Assembly: GCA_949740725.1 (NCBI GenBank)
Contig: CATJIO010000114.1
Location: 1 to 55,767 of the forward strand
From: an uncultured Lachnospiraceae bacterium
GTDB taxonomy: Bacteria > Bacillota > Clostridia > Lachnospirales > Lachnospiraceae
Direction: 5' to 3'
DNA: 55,767 bases
Of this stretch, positions 44,438 through 53,061 are shown one piece after another. Each line of letters begins with the position of its first letter. The first letter of the stretch is position 1. Made by a program: the position numbers and the translations under genes. Below the pieces are notes generated by a model. The model had not been told where the DNA came from. It saw only the letters and a program-made list of their open reading frames with translations, and did no database searches.

Positions 44438-45166
44438 CTTCTGAATCACATCCGGGTGGGCTTCCAGGTAACTTTTCTTTGCGCTGTAGGCGGTGTAAGG
44501 AACATAGCCGGACTCCTCACCCAGGGATGCCACCACATAGCCAGAGCCTTCCCGCTCCAGGGTAGTGGCGAAGGGCTCGAATTCTACGGTATAGTCCGCG
44601 TCGCTGGAGGGGAAGGCGGCTGCGGTTAAACCGAAATTAATACTCTGATCAATGGACAGGTCGGCGGCAGGATCCAGCCCGTGTTTCTTTAAGATATACT
44701 CAAACACCAGCTGGGGCATGCCGCCTTTTCTGCCTCCGATCACCTTCTTGCCAGCCAGGCTTTCCCACTGGAAATCCTCTTCCTGCTGGCGCCCCACCAG
44801 GAAATTGCCGGCTCGCTGGGTGAGCTGAGCGAAATTCACCGCATAGTCCTTGGAACCGTTCGCATAGGTGTAAATGCTGGCCTCGGATCCCATAAAGCCG
44901 ATATCCGCGTCACCGGATACCAGGGCAGTCATCACCTTGTCAGCGCCAGCGCCATTTACCAGGGTCAGGTCTATCCCCTCTTCCTGGAAGTAGCCCAGCT
45001 CAATGGCGGCGTACTGGGGCGCGTAGAAGATGGAATGTGCCACTTCATTCAAGGTAACGGGAACCGCGCTGTCGGATGAGGGTTTTGCCTGACAGCCGGA
45101 AAGGCTCATGATGGAAGCAGCAGCCACCACAGGCAAAAGCAAGGGAAAGGTGTGGGTTAATTTCAT
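44421..45166 (-). pseudogene. N-terminal fragment of the interrupted NitT/TauT-type substrate-binding lipoprotein
   Basis: The frame starts with a lipoprotein signal peptide (lipobox LSGC, C25) and has an SsuA/NMT1-type N-terminal lobe: VTLNEVAHSIFYAPQYAAIE, EEGIDLTLVNGAGADKVMTA, GDADIGFMGSEASIYTYANG and GRKGGMPQLVFEYILKKHGL. It breaks off after DVIQKFTNAIQRG at a stop codon lying in island DNA (44411). The missing 85 residues are at 27055-27321. AGGAGGATTATT supports the start. The truncated protein lacks part of the second lobe, so the transporter component is presumably inactive unless the island excises. No permease or ATPase genes are next to it. Confidence 0.92.
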
Positions 45167-45393
45167 AATAATCCTCCTGTTGGAAAGCTTAATACTACAT
45201 TTTATTGGGAAGAAGGGAAATGGTGACTACTTTTCACAGCAGGATGGGATATCCAGGAAAGATTCCCCCATTTTTGCTGTTTAACAGAAGCACTTTATGC
45301 TTGCGGTCCACGGCACATCCTGTGAGGCGCAGGAACTGACTAAACCATCCGCTCATAGCATAGTAGAAAGAAAACTATGCCGGGGTGGATATT

Positions 45394-46458
45394 TTGATCA
45401 CCATAAGCTTATGCATGATTGTAAAAAATGAGGAAGCCGTGTTGGGGCGTTGCCTGGAACACGGGAAATCCTTTGCGGACGAGATCATCATCGTGGACAC
45501 AGGCTCCACGGACAGGACGAAGGAGATTGGGGAACGCTACGGGGGAAAGGTTTACGATTTTCCCTGGAGGGAGGATTTTTCCGCGGCCAGGAATGAGGCA
45601 TTCTCTAAGGCTGCCATGGATTACTGCATGTGGCTGGACGCGGATGATGTGGTGACGGAAGAAAATCAGGAGAAAATACTAAAGCTTAAAAGGGAACTGA
45701 GCCCGGACACGGATATGGTGATGATGAAATACGCGGTGGCTCAGGATGAGAAGGGAAATTCTACCTTTTCCTATTATCGGGAACGAATGGTGAGAAATGG
45801 AAGGGGATTCCTTTGGGAGGGTCGGATCCATGAGGCCATCACCCCCAGGGGAAAGGTGGTGTATTCGGACATTGTGATTACCCATCAGAAGCTGGCAGAG
45901 GGAGATCCAGGACGTAACTTGCGGATCTACGAAACCATGCTGGCAGAGGGGGAGAAGCTTTCTGGGAGAAGCTTATTTTACTATGGAAGGGAACTGATGG
46001 CCCATGGGCAGTATGAGAAGGCACGCAGGGCGTTGGAGGAATTTTTAGGACAAGAGGGATGGGCGGAGAATCAGATCGAGGCTTGTCTGAACCTGGCCCA
46101 ATGCTATAAGGCGGAGAACCGGAGAGAGGAGGGGATTAAAGCTCTGTGCCAAAGCTTCTCTTACGGGATGCCCAAAGGGGAGATCTGCTTTGAGATCGGG
46201 CAGTATTACCAGGAAAAGGAACAGTGGGAGCTGGCCGCCTTCTGGTATGAAACTATTCTCCGGCTTCCCGTGTCTGAGGAGAAAGGGGGATTCGTCCGGT
46301 GGGATTACTACGGATATCTGCCGGAAATCAATCTGTGTGTCTGTTATGACCGAATAGGGGATCGGGAAAAGGCATATGAATATCACAAAAAAGCCAGGGC
46401 GAGAAGGCCAGAGGCCAGAGAGGTGCTGTGGAATGAGCGGTACTTTGAAAAAGGATAA
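45394..46458 (+). CDS. Glycosyltransferase family 2 protein with TPR-like C-terminus
   Basis: The N-terminal GT2 domain (about 1-220) reads ITISLCMIVKNEEAVLGRCL, EIIIVDTGSTDRTKEI, WREDFSAARNEAFSKA and MWLDADDVVT, the nucleotide-sugar and DxD motifs. The C-terminal part (about 175-350) has helical TPR-like repeats (LFYYGRELMAHGQYEKARRAL, GKGEICFEIGQYYQEKEQ-like). The frame starts with GTG at 45385, but TTG at 45394 has GGGGTGG 5 bases upstream and gives the familiar MITISLCMIVKNEE start. Substrate is unknown. It lies outside the island, divergent from the interrupted gene, and ends before a strong hairpin. Confidence 0.9.
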   Translation: MITISLCMIVKNEEAVLGRCLEHGKSFADEIIIVDTGSTDRTKEIGERYGGKVYDFPWREDFSAARNEAFSKAAMDYCMWLDADDVVTEENQEKILKLKRELSPDTDMVMMKYAVAQDEKGNSTFSYYRERMVRNGRGFLWEGRIHEAITPRGKVVYSDIVITHQKLAEGDPGRNLRIYETMLAEGEKLSGRSLFYYGRELMAHGQYEKARRALEEFLGQEGWAENQIEACLNLAQCYKAENRREEGIKALCQSFSYGMPKGEICFEIGQYYQEKEQWELAAFWYETILRLPVSEEKGGFVRWDYYGYLPEINLCVCYDRIGDREKAYEYHKKARARRPEAREVLWNERYFEKG

Positions 46459-46489
46459 CGCCCTGATTTCCACTTAAAAAGGCTGAGGG

Positions 46490-46532
46490 AGCGGGCTGGG
46501 GGCATAAAGACAGATTATGCCCCCAGCCCGCT
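46490..46532 (+). terminator. Strong hairpin terminator after the GT2 gene
   Basis: AGCGGGCTGGGGGCATAA (46490-46507) is followed, after a 7-base loop, by its exact complement (46515-46532), then TTTAA. The 18-bp stem is unusually long and G+C-rich. Confidence 0.85.
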
Positions 46533-46690
46533 TTAACGATAGCGGCCCTGGATCCGAATTTGGCCAAGCCCATGGTGGATATGGCGGACAACGCCGCTTC
46601 CAATTACATCAAAGTGTTCACGGGGATGGCGTCGCCGAAGAGGATCAAAGGCGGCTCAATAATCTGCAGAATGCCATTACAGCAGATAAT
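46533..46690 (+). pseudogene. Frameshifted fragment of an unknown gene
   Basis: The plus strand reads IAALDPNLAKPMVDMADNAA then NYIKVFTG in one frame. It shifts by one base near 46625 (run of G) into DGVAEEDQRRLNNLQNAIT. Together they read like the end of an ordinary protein that has lost its start and one base. I do not recognise the family. It has no start codon or ribosome site, and its start lies in the preceding terminator. The other strand of its end is used by the YCII gene. Confidence 0.35.
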
Positions 46691-46976
46691 TATTTTCCCG
46701 ATTTGCAATCTGAAAATCAGCTAGTTTATAGGTGGCATATCCTCCCACAACCAGCGGCTCTCTGCTGCAAAGTTCTTCTGCTTCCTCGCGGCTTTCCGCT
46801 TTTAGGATATACATCCCTGCCATTCCCGGATAACCCTTTAGCACGCCGCAGATTTCCAACTTTCCTTCGTCGTCCAGCCTCTTTATGTTCTCAACGTGTT
46901 CCAGAACGACCTTTTTTGTCATCTTATTATAGGTCTTGGTTTTCTCAATCATCATCAGATACATGGATGGTTCCAT
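46677..46976 (-). CDS. YCII-related domain protein
   Basis: The 99-residue protein fits the YCII/DGPF-like fold: MYLMMIEKTKTYNKMTKKVV at the N-terminus, LDDEGKLEICGVLKGYPGM, GMYILKAESREEAEELCSREP and a conserved VGGYATYKL. Members are small dimeric alpha-beta-barrel proteins, and for most of them no reaction is known. The frame is open upstream to 47096, but AAAGGAGC lies 8 bases before the ATG at 46976. It is on its own. Confidence 0.8.
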   Translation of the reverse strand: MEPSMYLMMIEKTKTYNKMTKKVVLEHVENIKRLDDEGKLEICGVLKGYPGMAGMYILKAESREEAEELCSREPLVVGGYATYKLADFQIANRENNYLL

Positions 46977-47126
46977 AAAGTATGCTCCTTTCGTTGCTGT
47001 ACTACGCTTGCGACGTGAATAATATATCATAAAATAGTGAAAAAAGCGGTCATGATTTCGCAAGAAATTTTGCGCCTTAAATATGTGATTTTGCAAGGCA
47101 TTGGAACGAAGGGCACTGGACCGTTC

Positions 47127-47876
47127 TCACCTGATCTCGTCGCAGTCATCAGAGAATAGCTGCTGGATAGCCTTAAGCATTGATTCCCAGGCAGCGCCCT
47201 TGGATGATTCATGGTAGGCGATCTTGAAATTATCCCGAATTTGGATCATGTTTTTCCGGAAATCCTCCGGGAGTTTGGGGATACGTTTCATCTTTTCCAA
47301 ACGGTATTCGTTCTCATCGGCCAAGTCTGTGGCTCCCATGGCCTTGAGGGATTGGATCCTCCGCTCCAGACAGTTGATTAATGTGGGACGTTGTTCCTCG
47401 GCATACTTGGCGAAATCCAGAGCCTCCTCGAAGCTTTTGTCCAAAACCGCCAGCTTTTCCTCCAGGGTGGCGTCCCGCAGCTCTCCGGTTTCCGCATCCT
47501 CAATGAGCACACGGTTTCCCTTGCCGTGGTTCTGCACAATCTCATCGTATTTTTCCGCATATTTCTGACCCAGATCCTGGAGGCTGCCGCCCAGGCCGAT
47601 CCCGAAATTAATGGATTGGCAGTAGCTGGGGATTTCCTCCATAGGGATTCCTTCTTTTTTTAGTCTTTCCACCTCTTCCAGGTACTTTTCCCCAGATAGC
47701 AGCCCATGGCTGTGGGCAAGTCCATCCTTGGAAAGCGTCACCCGTACAGCCTGGTTAGCCACCTGGGAGAGCGGATTCTGGATAGATCTCTCCTTCAAGG
47801 CGTTGATAGAGAGGGCTGAGGGCGTCTGCCGGGCAGGCTGGGAGAATAATGGGGGATTGATCGATATCTTCATCAT
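47127..47876 (-). CDS. Hypothetical protein, helical, small-secreted/flagella-associated look
   Basis: This protein of about 249 residues starts MMKISINPPLFSQPARQTPS, with a Ser/Pro/Gln-rich N-terminus, then VRVTLSKDGLAHSHGLLSG and long helices (YLEEVERLKKEG, LRDATLEEKLAVLDKSFEEA). I recognise no domain. AAGGAGG is 8 bases before the start; the upstream ATG at 47957 has none. GACGATAT at 47932-47939 (minus) resembles a sigma-D -10 box with one change, but has no good -35 partner. The layout (short K/R-I start, then a V-x-L-S motif, then helices) resembles the protein at 51917-52807. Confidence 0.65.
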   Translation of the reverse strand: MMKISINPPLFSQPARQTPSALSINALKERSIQNPLSQVANQAVRVTLSKDGLAHSHGLLSGEKYLEEVERLKKEGIPMEEIPSYCQSINFGIGLGGSLQDLGQKYAEKYDEIVQNHGKGNRVLIEDAETGELRDATLEEKLAVLDKSFEEALDFAKYAEEQRPTLINCLERRIQSLKAMGATDLADENEYRLEKMKRIPKLPEDFRKNMIQIRDNFKIAYHESSKGAAWESMLKAIQQLFSDDCDEIR

Positions 47877-48060
47877 GGACAATGCCTCCTTCCAGAACCC
47901 CCTTTCCTCCATGGGGGTTACTATATTTTTTATATCGTCGGGGAATGCCGCCTTCATAAGCTGGGGCCTGGTTTTTGCTGGGCTTTGTGCTGGATATTCC
48001 CTTCAGCTCACCGATGGTATTTCATAAAAGATGAGTGAGGAAGACTCAGGAGAAAAGCAC

Positions 48061-48089
48061 TTGACGTCCCATCATGATTTGGATATAAT
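48061..48089 (+). promoter_or_regulatory. Near-consensus sigma-A promoter
   Basis: TTGACG (48061-48066) and TATAAT (48084-48089) are 17 bp apart, the best sigma-A match in the window. The gene starts 130 bases further on. The leader contains a CCCTC/GAGGG hairpin region (about 48119-48150), possibly regulatory. Nothing coding was seen in 47877-48060. Confidence 0.8.
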
Positions 48090-48218
48090 GGAAATATCTG
48101 GATAATTAGTAAAAAGTCCCTCCAGGGCCAGGCGGCTTTTCCCTGAGGGTAGAGCAAGATGACGGATATCGAGAAAGTAGTCAATAGGATAGACGGGATA
48201 GTGAATGGATAAGCAGAC

Positions 48219-48911
48219 ATGGAAAATCAACATTATTTTCAACAGGCCTTATCGAACTTTATGTTCGATGTAGCCAGCGGCGGGGCGATTCGCCATCTTA
48301 CGGATTTAGATTATACCGTAGAGCAGATCCGGAAACAATTAGACTTTCCCACCCCTTATGACCGGATACAGCAGACGGTGTGGGAGCATTTGCTTCATAC
48401 CGGCGTGATCTGCCTCCAGGAACCAGGGACTGGAAGGAGGGCAGAGGAATATGAGTATGTGACCGAGTACGATTCATATGGGAGGAAAAGCTTCCGCCGT
48501 GTGGTAAAGGAAAGGGAAGACGGTTTCCAGGAAGGGGAGAGGAAGGCTGGGGGAGAGGAGGCCCTTTCTTGGAAGGAGGAGATCTTTTCCAGCAGGGCCC
48601 CTGGAAGCTTGGCCTCCTGCCTGGCAGAACGCTGTGCTGCCAACGGGGAGGAGACGGCTTATTTTTCCTGTGACTTTGGATTGCGGAGTCGGCGGGAGGC
48701 CGGCAGGTATGAGAAGGTTCTGGCCCTTTTAGAGGACAATGACCGGGAGTATGTGACAGGTCTCCCCTGGGAGCGGCGCATGGTGTACCACCGCCTTAAC
48801 CGGCGTATGCAAAGAATTGCCGCTTGCCTGTACGAGGGCGGGGAGCTGGAAGGGGTGTGCTATTTCCTCCTTCGAAGGGAAAAATTAAGGATAACTATTC
48901 CGCCAGCCTAG
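48219..48911 (+). CDS. Hypothetical protein
   Basis: The 230-residue soluble protein starts MENQHYFQQALSNFMFDVAS and has GGAIRHLTDLDYTVEQIRKQL and PTPYDRIQQTVWEHLLHTGVI. The first 70 residues look like a helix-rich DNA- or protein-binding module with a helix-turn-helix-like pattern, and YVTEYDSYGRKSFRRVVKE follows. The C-terminal half has RRMVYHRLNRRMQRIAACLY. I do not recognise a family with certainty; similar proteins of unknown function occur in Lachnospiraceae. It is alone behind a strong promoter. Confidence 0.7.
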   Translation: MENQHYFQQALSNFMFDVASGGAIRHLTDLDYTVEQIRKQLDFPTPYDRIQQTVWEHLLHTGVICLQEPGTGRRAEEYEYVTEYDSYGRKSFRRVVKEREDGFQEGERKAGGEEALSWKEEIFSSRAPGSLASCLAERCAANGEETAYFSCDFGLRSRREAGRYEKVLALLEDNDREYVTGLPWERRMVYHRLNRRMQRIAACLYEGGELEGVCYFLLRREKLRITIPPA

Positions 48912-48986
48912 TGCGCTGTTTGGTGAAACTCCGAAGAATAAATTTTTATCAGCCAGGGGTTTGGTTGAAGATAATGGTGTCAGTGA

Positions 48987-50330
48987 TTAGCCCTCCTTCG
49001 CCGTGGAAGCGCTCCAGGGGCCGCGGCGGTAAAAGGCCAGGGACAGCACGGTGGCAATGGCCCAGCCCACTGGCCAAGCACACCAGATGCCGGTGGATCC
49101 TAAGGATGTCCTTGCCAGAAGGATGGCCAGGAGAACCCGCAGCACAAGATCAGTGAAGGTTCCTACCATGAAAAGCTTCATCATCCCTGCGCCCCTAAGG
49201 ATCCCGTCGGCCACCAGCTTGGCGGAGATGAGGAAATAGAAGGGGGACAAAATCCGCAGATAGAGGACGCCTGTATCCATGGCGGCCTGGCTGGGGCTGT
49301 CCATAAACAGGGATAGGACCGTATGCCCGGCAAAGAAGTATAGGAGGGCCAGAGGCAGGCTGATAAACCAGACCAGCTTGATCCCCGCGGAAAATCCAGA
49401 TCTTATTCTGGATAGTTTTCCCGCGCCTACATTCTGGGCAGTGTAATTGGAAATGCCGTTTCCCATGGTGGTGAAGGAGGTAATTACCAGGTTATTCAGC
49501 TTCACCCCAGCAGAATATCCGGCTATCACCGGAGCGCCAAAACCATTGATAACCCCCTGGATAATAATATTTCCCACAGAGACAAAGCTCTGCTGAAGGA
49601 TGCTGGGGATGGCGATGGAGGCGATTTTACCCAGAAGACGCCAGTCAAACAGCGGAGCCCTTTCAGGAACCCGGAAGGCCTTTAGCCGCATAGCTACAGC
49701 GGCCACAGCCAGGAGGCAGCTGACGCCCTGGCACAGGAAAGTGGCCCAGGCCACACCGGCTACGCCCATGTGAAAAGCCTTTACAAACAGGATATCCACC
49801 GCGATATTTGCCGTGGAGGAGGCGGCCAGGAAGTAAAATGGCGTCTTGGAATCTCCGATGGCGGAAAAGATCCCGGTGGCGATATTATAGAAGAATACAA
49901 AGGGAAGCCCCCAGATGTAGATATCCAGATATAGCCTGGAGCCAGGGATCAGCGCTTCTGGTGTGTGAATCATTTGCAGCATCAGCCCGCAGCCCGCTAT
50001 GCCCAAAAGCATCAACGTCCCACAGAGGAGGGCGCTGGAGATAGCGGCGGTGGTTACTGCAGTTTTCATCCTCCTGTATTCCTTTGCGCCGAACAGCTGG
50101 GAGACGATCACTGAGCAGCCCATATTGCAGCCAAAGGCAAAGGCGATAAAAATCAGCGTGACCTCATAACTATTCCCTACCGCTGCCAGGGCTTGCTCTC
50201 CGATGAATTTCCCGGCAACCAGGCTGTCGGCTATGTTATAGAGCTGCTGGAAAATTGTACTGCAAAACAGGGGAAGGCAAAACTTCCAGAGAACTGTTTC
50301 CGGCCTTCCAACGGTTAAATCCTTATTCAT
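48987..50330 (-). CDS. MATE family efflux transporter
   Basis: The 447-residue protein has 12 predicted helices in two repeats of six. The N-terminus KDLTVGRPETVLWKFCLPLF, YNIADSLVAGKFIGEQALAAVG, and the internal TKTPFYFLAASSTANIAVDI and SIAIPSILQQSFVSVGNIII are typical of DinF/NorM-like MATE exporters in Firmicutes. It extrudes drugs or metabolites using Na+ or H+. It is divergent from the LysR regulator, 278 bases away, and is its likely target. Confidence 0.93.
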   Translation of the reverse strand: MNKDLTVGRPETVLWKFCLPLFCSTIFQQLYNIADSLVAGKFIGEQALAAVGNSYEVTLIFIAFAFGCNMGCSVIVSQLFGAKEYRRMKTAVTTAAISSALLCGTLMLLGIAGCGLMLQMIHTPEALIPGSRLYLDIYIWGLPFVFFYNIATGIFSAIGDSKTPFYFLAASSTANIAVDILFVKAFHMGVAGVAWATFLCQGVSCLLAVAAVAMRLKAFRVPERAPLFDWRLLGKIASIAIPSILQQSFVSVGNIIIQGVINGFGAPVIAGYSAGVKLNNLVITSFTTMGNGISNYTAQNVGAGKLSRIRSGFSAGIKLVWFISLPLALLYFFAGHTVLSLFMDSPSQAAMDTGVLYLRILSPFYFLISAKLVADGILRGAGMMKLFMVGTFTDLVLRVLLAILLARTSLGSTGIWCAWPVGWAIATVLSLAFYRRGPWSASTAKEG

Positions 50331-50557
50331 ATGATCCCGTCCCTTCGAAAAATAATTAGAACTACCTGAATTTTACCTAATTTTGAATCGGTATTTTCGT
50401 TAACATTTACGTCCGGGCTGCACGCCGCAGTAGAATACACAAAAAATGGCCATTTTGGCGCTGATTCCTTGGCTTTTTCGTGATCTGTGCGACGCTGCAT
50501 CCGCAAAAAACACTTCGCGAGATATCGGACGTGAACAGTAACCTATTATAATCCCTT

Positions 50558-50586
50558 TTGACAAATATGAAAAATATATATAATAT
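50558..50586 (+). promoter_or_regulatory. Sigma-A promoter of the lysR gene
   Basis: TTGACA (50558-50563) and TAATAT (50581-50586) are 17 bp apart. The gene starts at 50609, so the leader is about 16 bases with little room for a ribosome site; GGAG is at 50590. The rest of the MATE-LysR interval (50331-50557) has no gene. Confidence 0.7.
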
Positions 50587-50608
50587 ATTGGAGCCATATT
50601 AATAATAT

Positions 50609-51496
50609 ATGAATATTAATTTCGAGTACTATAAACTATTCTACTATGTGGCAAAGTATAAAAATATTACGAAAGCCGCGGCAGTGCTGGGAAGCAGCCA
50701 GCCCAATGTGACCAGGGTAATGAAGCTTTTGGAGGCCCAGCTGAACTGCCGGCTTTTTGTCCGCGGCGCCAGAGGGGTGGGGCTGACAGAGGAGGGGGAG
50801 AAGCTCTTCTCCCATGTGGAGATTGCCTTCCAGCATCTGGCTGACGCGGAGGAAGAGATCAGTCTCCATGAGACAAAGTGGACAGGTACTGTAGAGATCG
50901 GCGCTACAGAGACGGCGCTTCACTTGTTCCTGATGGATGCCATGGGGGATTTCCGGGCCAGATATCCAGAGATCCGCATCCGGATCCATAACCGCACTAC
51001 CCGGGAGATCGTGAGCCGGCTGACCGAGGGCAGCCTGGATTTCGCCCTCCTCACTACGCCGTTCGAAACCGCAAGGCCTTGCCGGATCGAGGAAATCTTG
51101 GCTTACCAGGAGATACTGGTGGGTGGATCCCAGTATCGTTATCTGGCGACGGAGGCGATGGACAGGAACCGCCTTCTGACCTACCCTTGGATCGGCCTGG
51201 GCAGGGAGACCGCCACTTATGAGTTTTACAAAGACTTTTTTCTCAGTGTTCACATGGACATTGAGCTGGATATGGAGGTGGCGACCTCTAGCATGATGCT
51301 TCCCCTGATACAAAATAATCTGGGAATCGGCTTTGTGCCAGAGGCGCTGGCCATTCCGCTGCTGAAGCGAAAAAAGCTGGTCAAGCTGGATTTCGGTTGC
51401 CAGCCGCCAGCGCGCTATATCGCGCTGGTCTGTGAGAAGGAGAGAGGGCTGAGTATGGCGGCGGAGAAATTTTATCAGTATTTGTTGCGGAGGTAA
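50609..51496 (+). CDS. LysR family transcriptional regulator
   Basis: The 295-residue protein has an N-terminal winged helix-turn-helix (FEYYKLFYYVAKYKNITKAA, LGSSQPNVTRVMKLLEAQLN, LFVRGARGVGLTEEGE) and a C-terminal co-inducer domain (VEIGATETALHLFLM, LLTTPFETARPC, GLGRETATYEFYKDFF). This branch of LysR is common in Clostridia and controls a neighbouring, divergent gene, here the MATE exporter. The inducer is unknown. Confidence 0.93.
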   Translation: MNINFEYYKLFYYVAKYKNITKAAAVLGSSQPNVTRVMKLLEAQLNCRLFVRGARGVGLTEEGEKLFSHVEIAFQHLADAEEEISLHETKWTGTVEIGATETALHLFLMDAMGDFRARYPEIRIRIHNRTTREIVSRLTEGSLDFALLTTPFETARPCRIEEILAYQEILVGGSQYRYLATEAMDRNRLLTYPWIGLGRETATYEFYKDFFLSVHMDIELDMEVATSSMMLPLIQNNLGIGFVPEALAIPLLKRKKLVKLDFGCQPPARYIALVCEKERGLSMAAEKFYQYLLRR

Positions 51497-51777
51497 TGGG
51501 GGATTGTTATTCCATCGGGGATTTGACAGGCAGCGCCCCAACGTCACCGCGCTCTCGCTTTTAATCAAGTACTGTATCCGAGGAATAAGCCTTGGCAAAT
51601 TTATCGCTCACGGAATACATGGATATATGCAACCTATCCATTTAGTCCGACGTCTTTGTGACTAAAAAGTCAAGAGTAATCTCCATAGCAGTTATCCTAT
51701 AAACTACTTTTTGGGAACTTTCCAAATTTGTTTATTTCTACCCAATGCTGTTTATCGTTAATTTGCGAAATAGACAC

Positions 51778-51804
51778 TTAATTTTTGCTATATTCTGCCG
51801 ATAA
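51778..51804 (+). promoter_or_regulatory. Sigma-D/sigma-28-type promoter
   Basis: TTAA (51778-51781), 15 bp spacer, GCCGATAA (51797-51804). The motility sigma factor consensus in Bacillus is TAAA-N15-GCCGATAT; here the -10 box differs at the last base and the -35 at one. The gene at 51917 begins 112 bases further on. Nothing coding was seen in 51497-51777. Confidence 0.6.
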
Positions 51805-51916
51805 AAAATAACAAGGTAAACAGTGGAAGAAAGGTTGACAAATGTGTTGCTTTGTGCCGTCAGAAAGCAAAGCTACGGGTTGTCCTATTCCGTAAAAGAC
51901 GAGGAGTGAATCATTT

Positions 51917-52807
51917 ATGAGGATACATTTAGCAAGTAGTCAGAATATGTTTAGTCCGCAAATGCAGAATCCAATGCTAAGTACGATGGGGCAAGTGCAA
52001 AACTCTGGTTTACAAAAGATAATTCAGCAGATAAACGCTAATTATGGCAGCAAGAAAAACCATGATACGGTTGAATTGAGCCAAAAGGCGCTGGAGCTGC
52101 TGGATGCCAGCAAAACCGAGAAAACAGATGAGACCAAGAAGCTAGAAGCTGCTTTTGGTTATCAGAAATACGCGGCTGGAATGTTTACCAAAGAGGAGTG
52201 GGCTGAAAATTCGATTTTGGAGCAAAGGGATGGAATCCAGACGGTTTCCGATGTGATCGACTACGCAAAGTCTAAATTGGAATATACAATGTCGAAGGTT
52301 TCTGAGCTTGAAAACTATTTGAACGGTACAGGTACCCATAGCGATCCCAATATGACGAAAGAGCTGGCAGAGACGTATCTGCATAACTACAAGCAAAGTA
52401 TTCAAACAGACTATACAGACATCATTCAACGTCACATAAATCCACACCGGCTCACAGTGGATGAATATGATGGATTGTCTGGCGGACTGGCGTCAAAGGT
52501 GACGGAAAATCAGCTCAATTCTATTTCTGCTGAATCCTTGGGACTTTCCAATTTGTCAGGTGATCCGCAGGAAATTATGGAGGCGTTAGAAAATGCATCC
52601 AAGTTACTGGACGGAATGAAGCAGGACGTGGAAAATACCTATAAAGAGATGACTGGCGTCAAACAGATTACTGAACCCGCCAGAAGCACCTCTATTTTTG
52701 ATGGAAACACCAGTCTTGATTTCTTTGCGTCCCAGATGGAAAAAGGGCATAGAATCATAGATACCGCACAAATGAAATTCACGGGTCAAACACTCAATTT
52801 CCAATGA
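51917..52807 (+). CDS. Hypothetical helical protein, possibly sigma-D controlled
   Basis: The 296-residue protein opens MRIHLASSQNMFSPQMQNPM, with a Met/Gln/Asn-rich N-terminus and no signal peptide or membrane helix, then DTVELSQKALELLDASKTEK, and is helical throughout (TMSKVSELENYLNGTG, YLHNYKQSIQTDYTDIIQRH). The N-terminal region and the V-E-L-S motif recall small proteins of flagellar or export systems, but I recognise no family. GAGGAG lies 10 bases before the ATG. It has its own promoter and a good terminator. No flagellar gene is in the window. Confidence 0.7.
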   Translation: MRIHLASSQNMFSPQMQNPMLSTMGQVQNSGLQKIIQQINANYGSKKNHDTVELSQKALELLDASKTEKTDETKKLEAAFGYQKYAAGMFTKEEWAENSILEQRDGIQTVSDVIDYAKSKLEYTMSKVSELENYLNGTGTHSDPNMTKELAETYLHNYKQSIQTDYTDIIQRHINPHRLTVDEYDGLSGGLASKVTENQLNSISAESLGLSNLSGDPQEIMEALENASKLLDGMKQDVENTYKEMTGVKQITEPARSTSIFDGNTSLDFFASQMEKGHRIIDTAQMKFTGQTLNFQ

Positions 52808-52854
52808 TATGAATTGAAATTACAAACAGCAAATTTTATTCGTAAGCACGACAA

Positions 52855-52898
52855 AAACGCCTTTAGCCATGAGTTTCTACCCACAGCTAAGGGCGTTT
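52855..52898 (+). terminator. Terminator after the helical protein gene
   Basis: AAACGCCTTTAGC (52855-52867) pairs with GCTAAGGGCGTTT (52886-52898) at 12 of 13 positions plus one G-U, followed by CTAAT. The loop is 18 bases. The stretch 52899-53061 holds no gene. Confidence 0.7.
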
Positions 52899-53061
52899 CT
52901 AATGCTGGAGATGTTTCCTGGAAATCCCACAAAATCGTATAGATCGAAACAACCGTTAAAAATTGTTGCAGAAGTAGTGAGATGGGAATGACAAAAAAAT
53001 ATAGTACCATGTAAGTTAAAATAGTTTAGCCCAGTCGCAAGTAATAGGTGTTTATAAGATA

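Noticed and set aside
50636-51598. 320-codon minus-strand frame opposite the LysR gene
   Set aside because: The plus-strand LysR has full domain support; the other frame has no motif.
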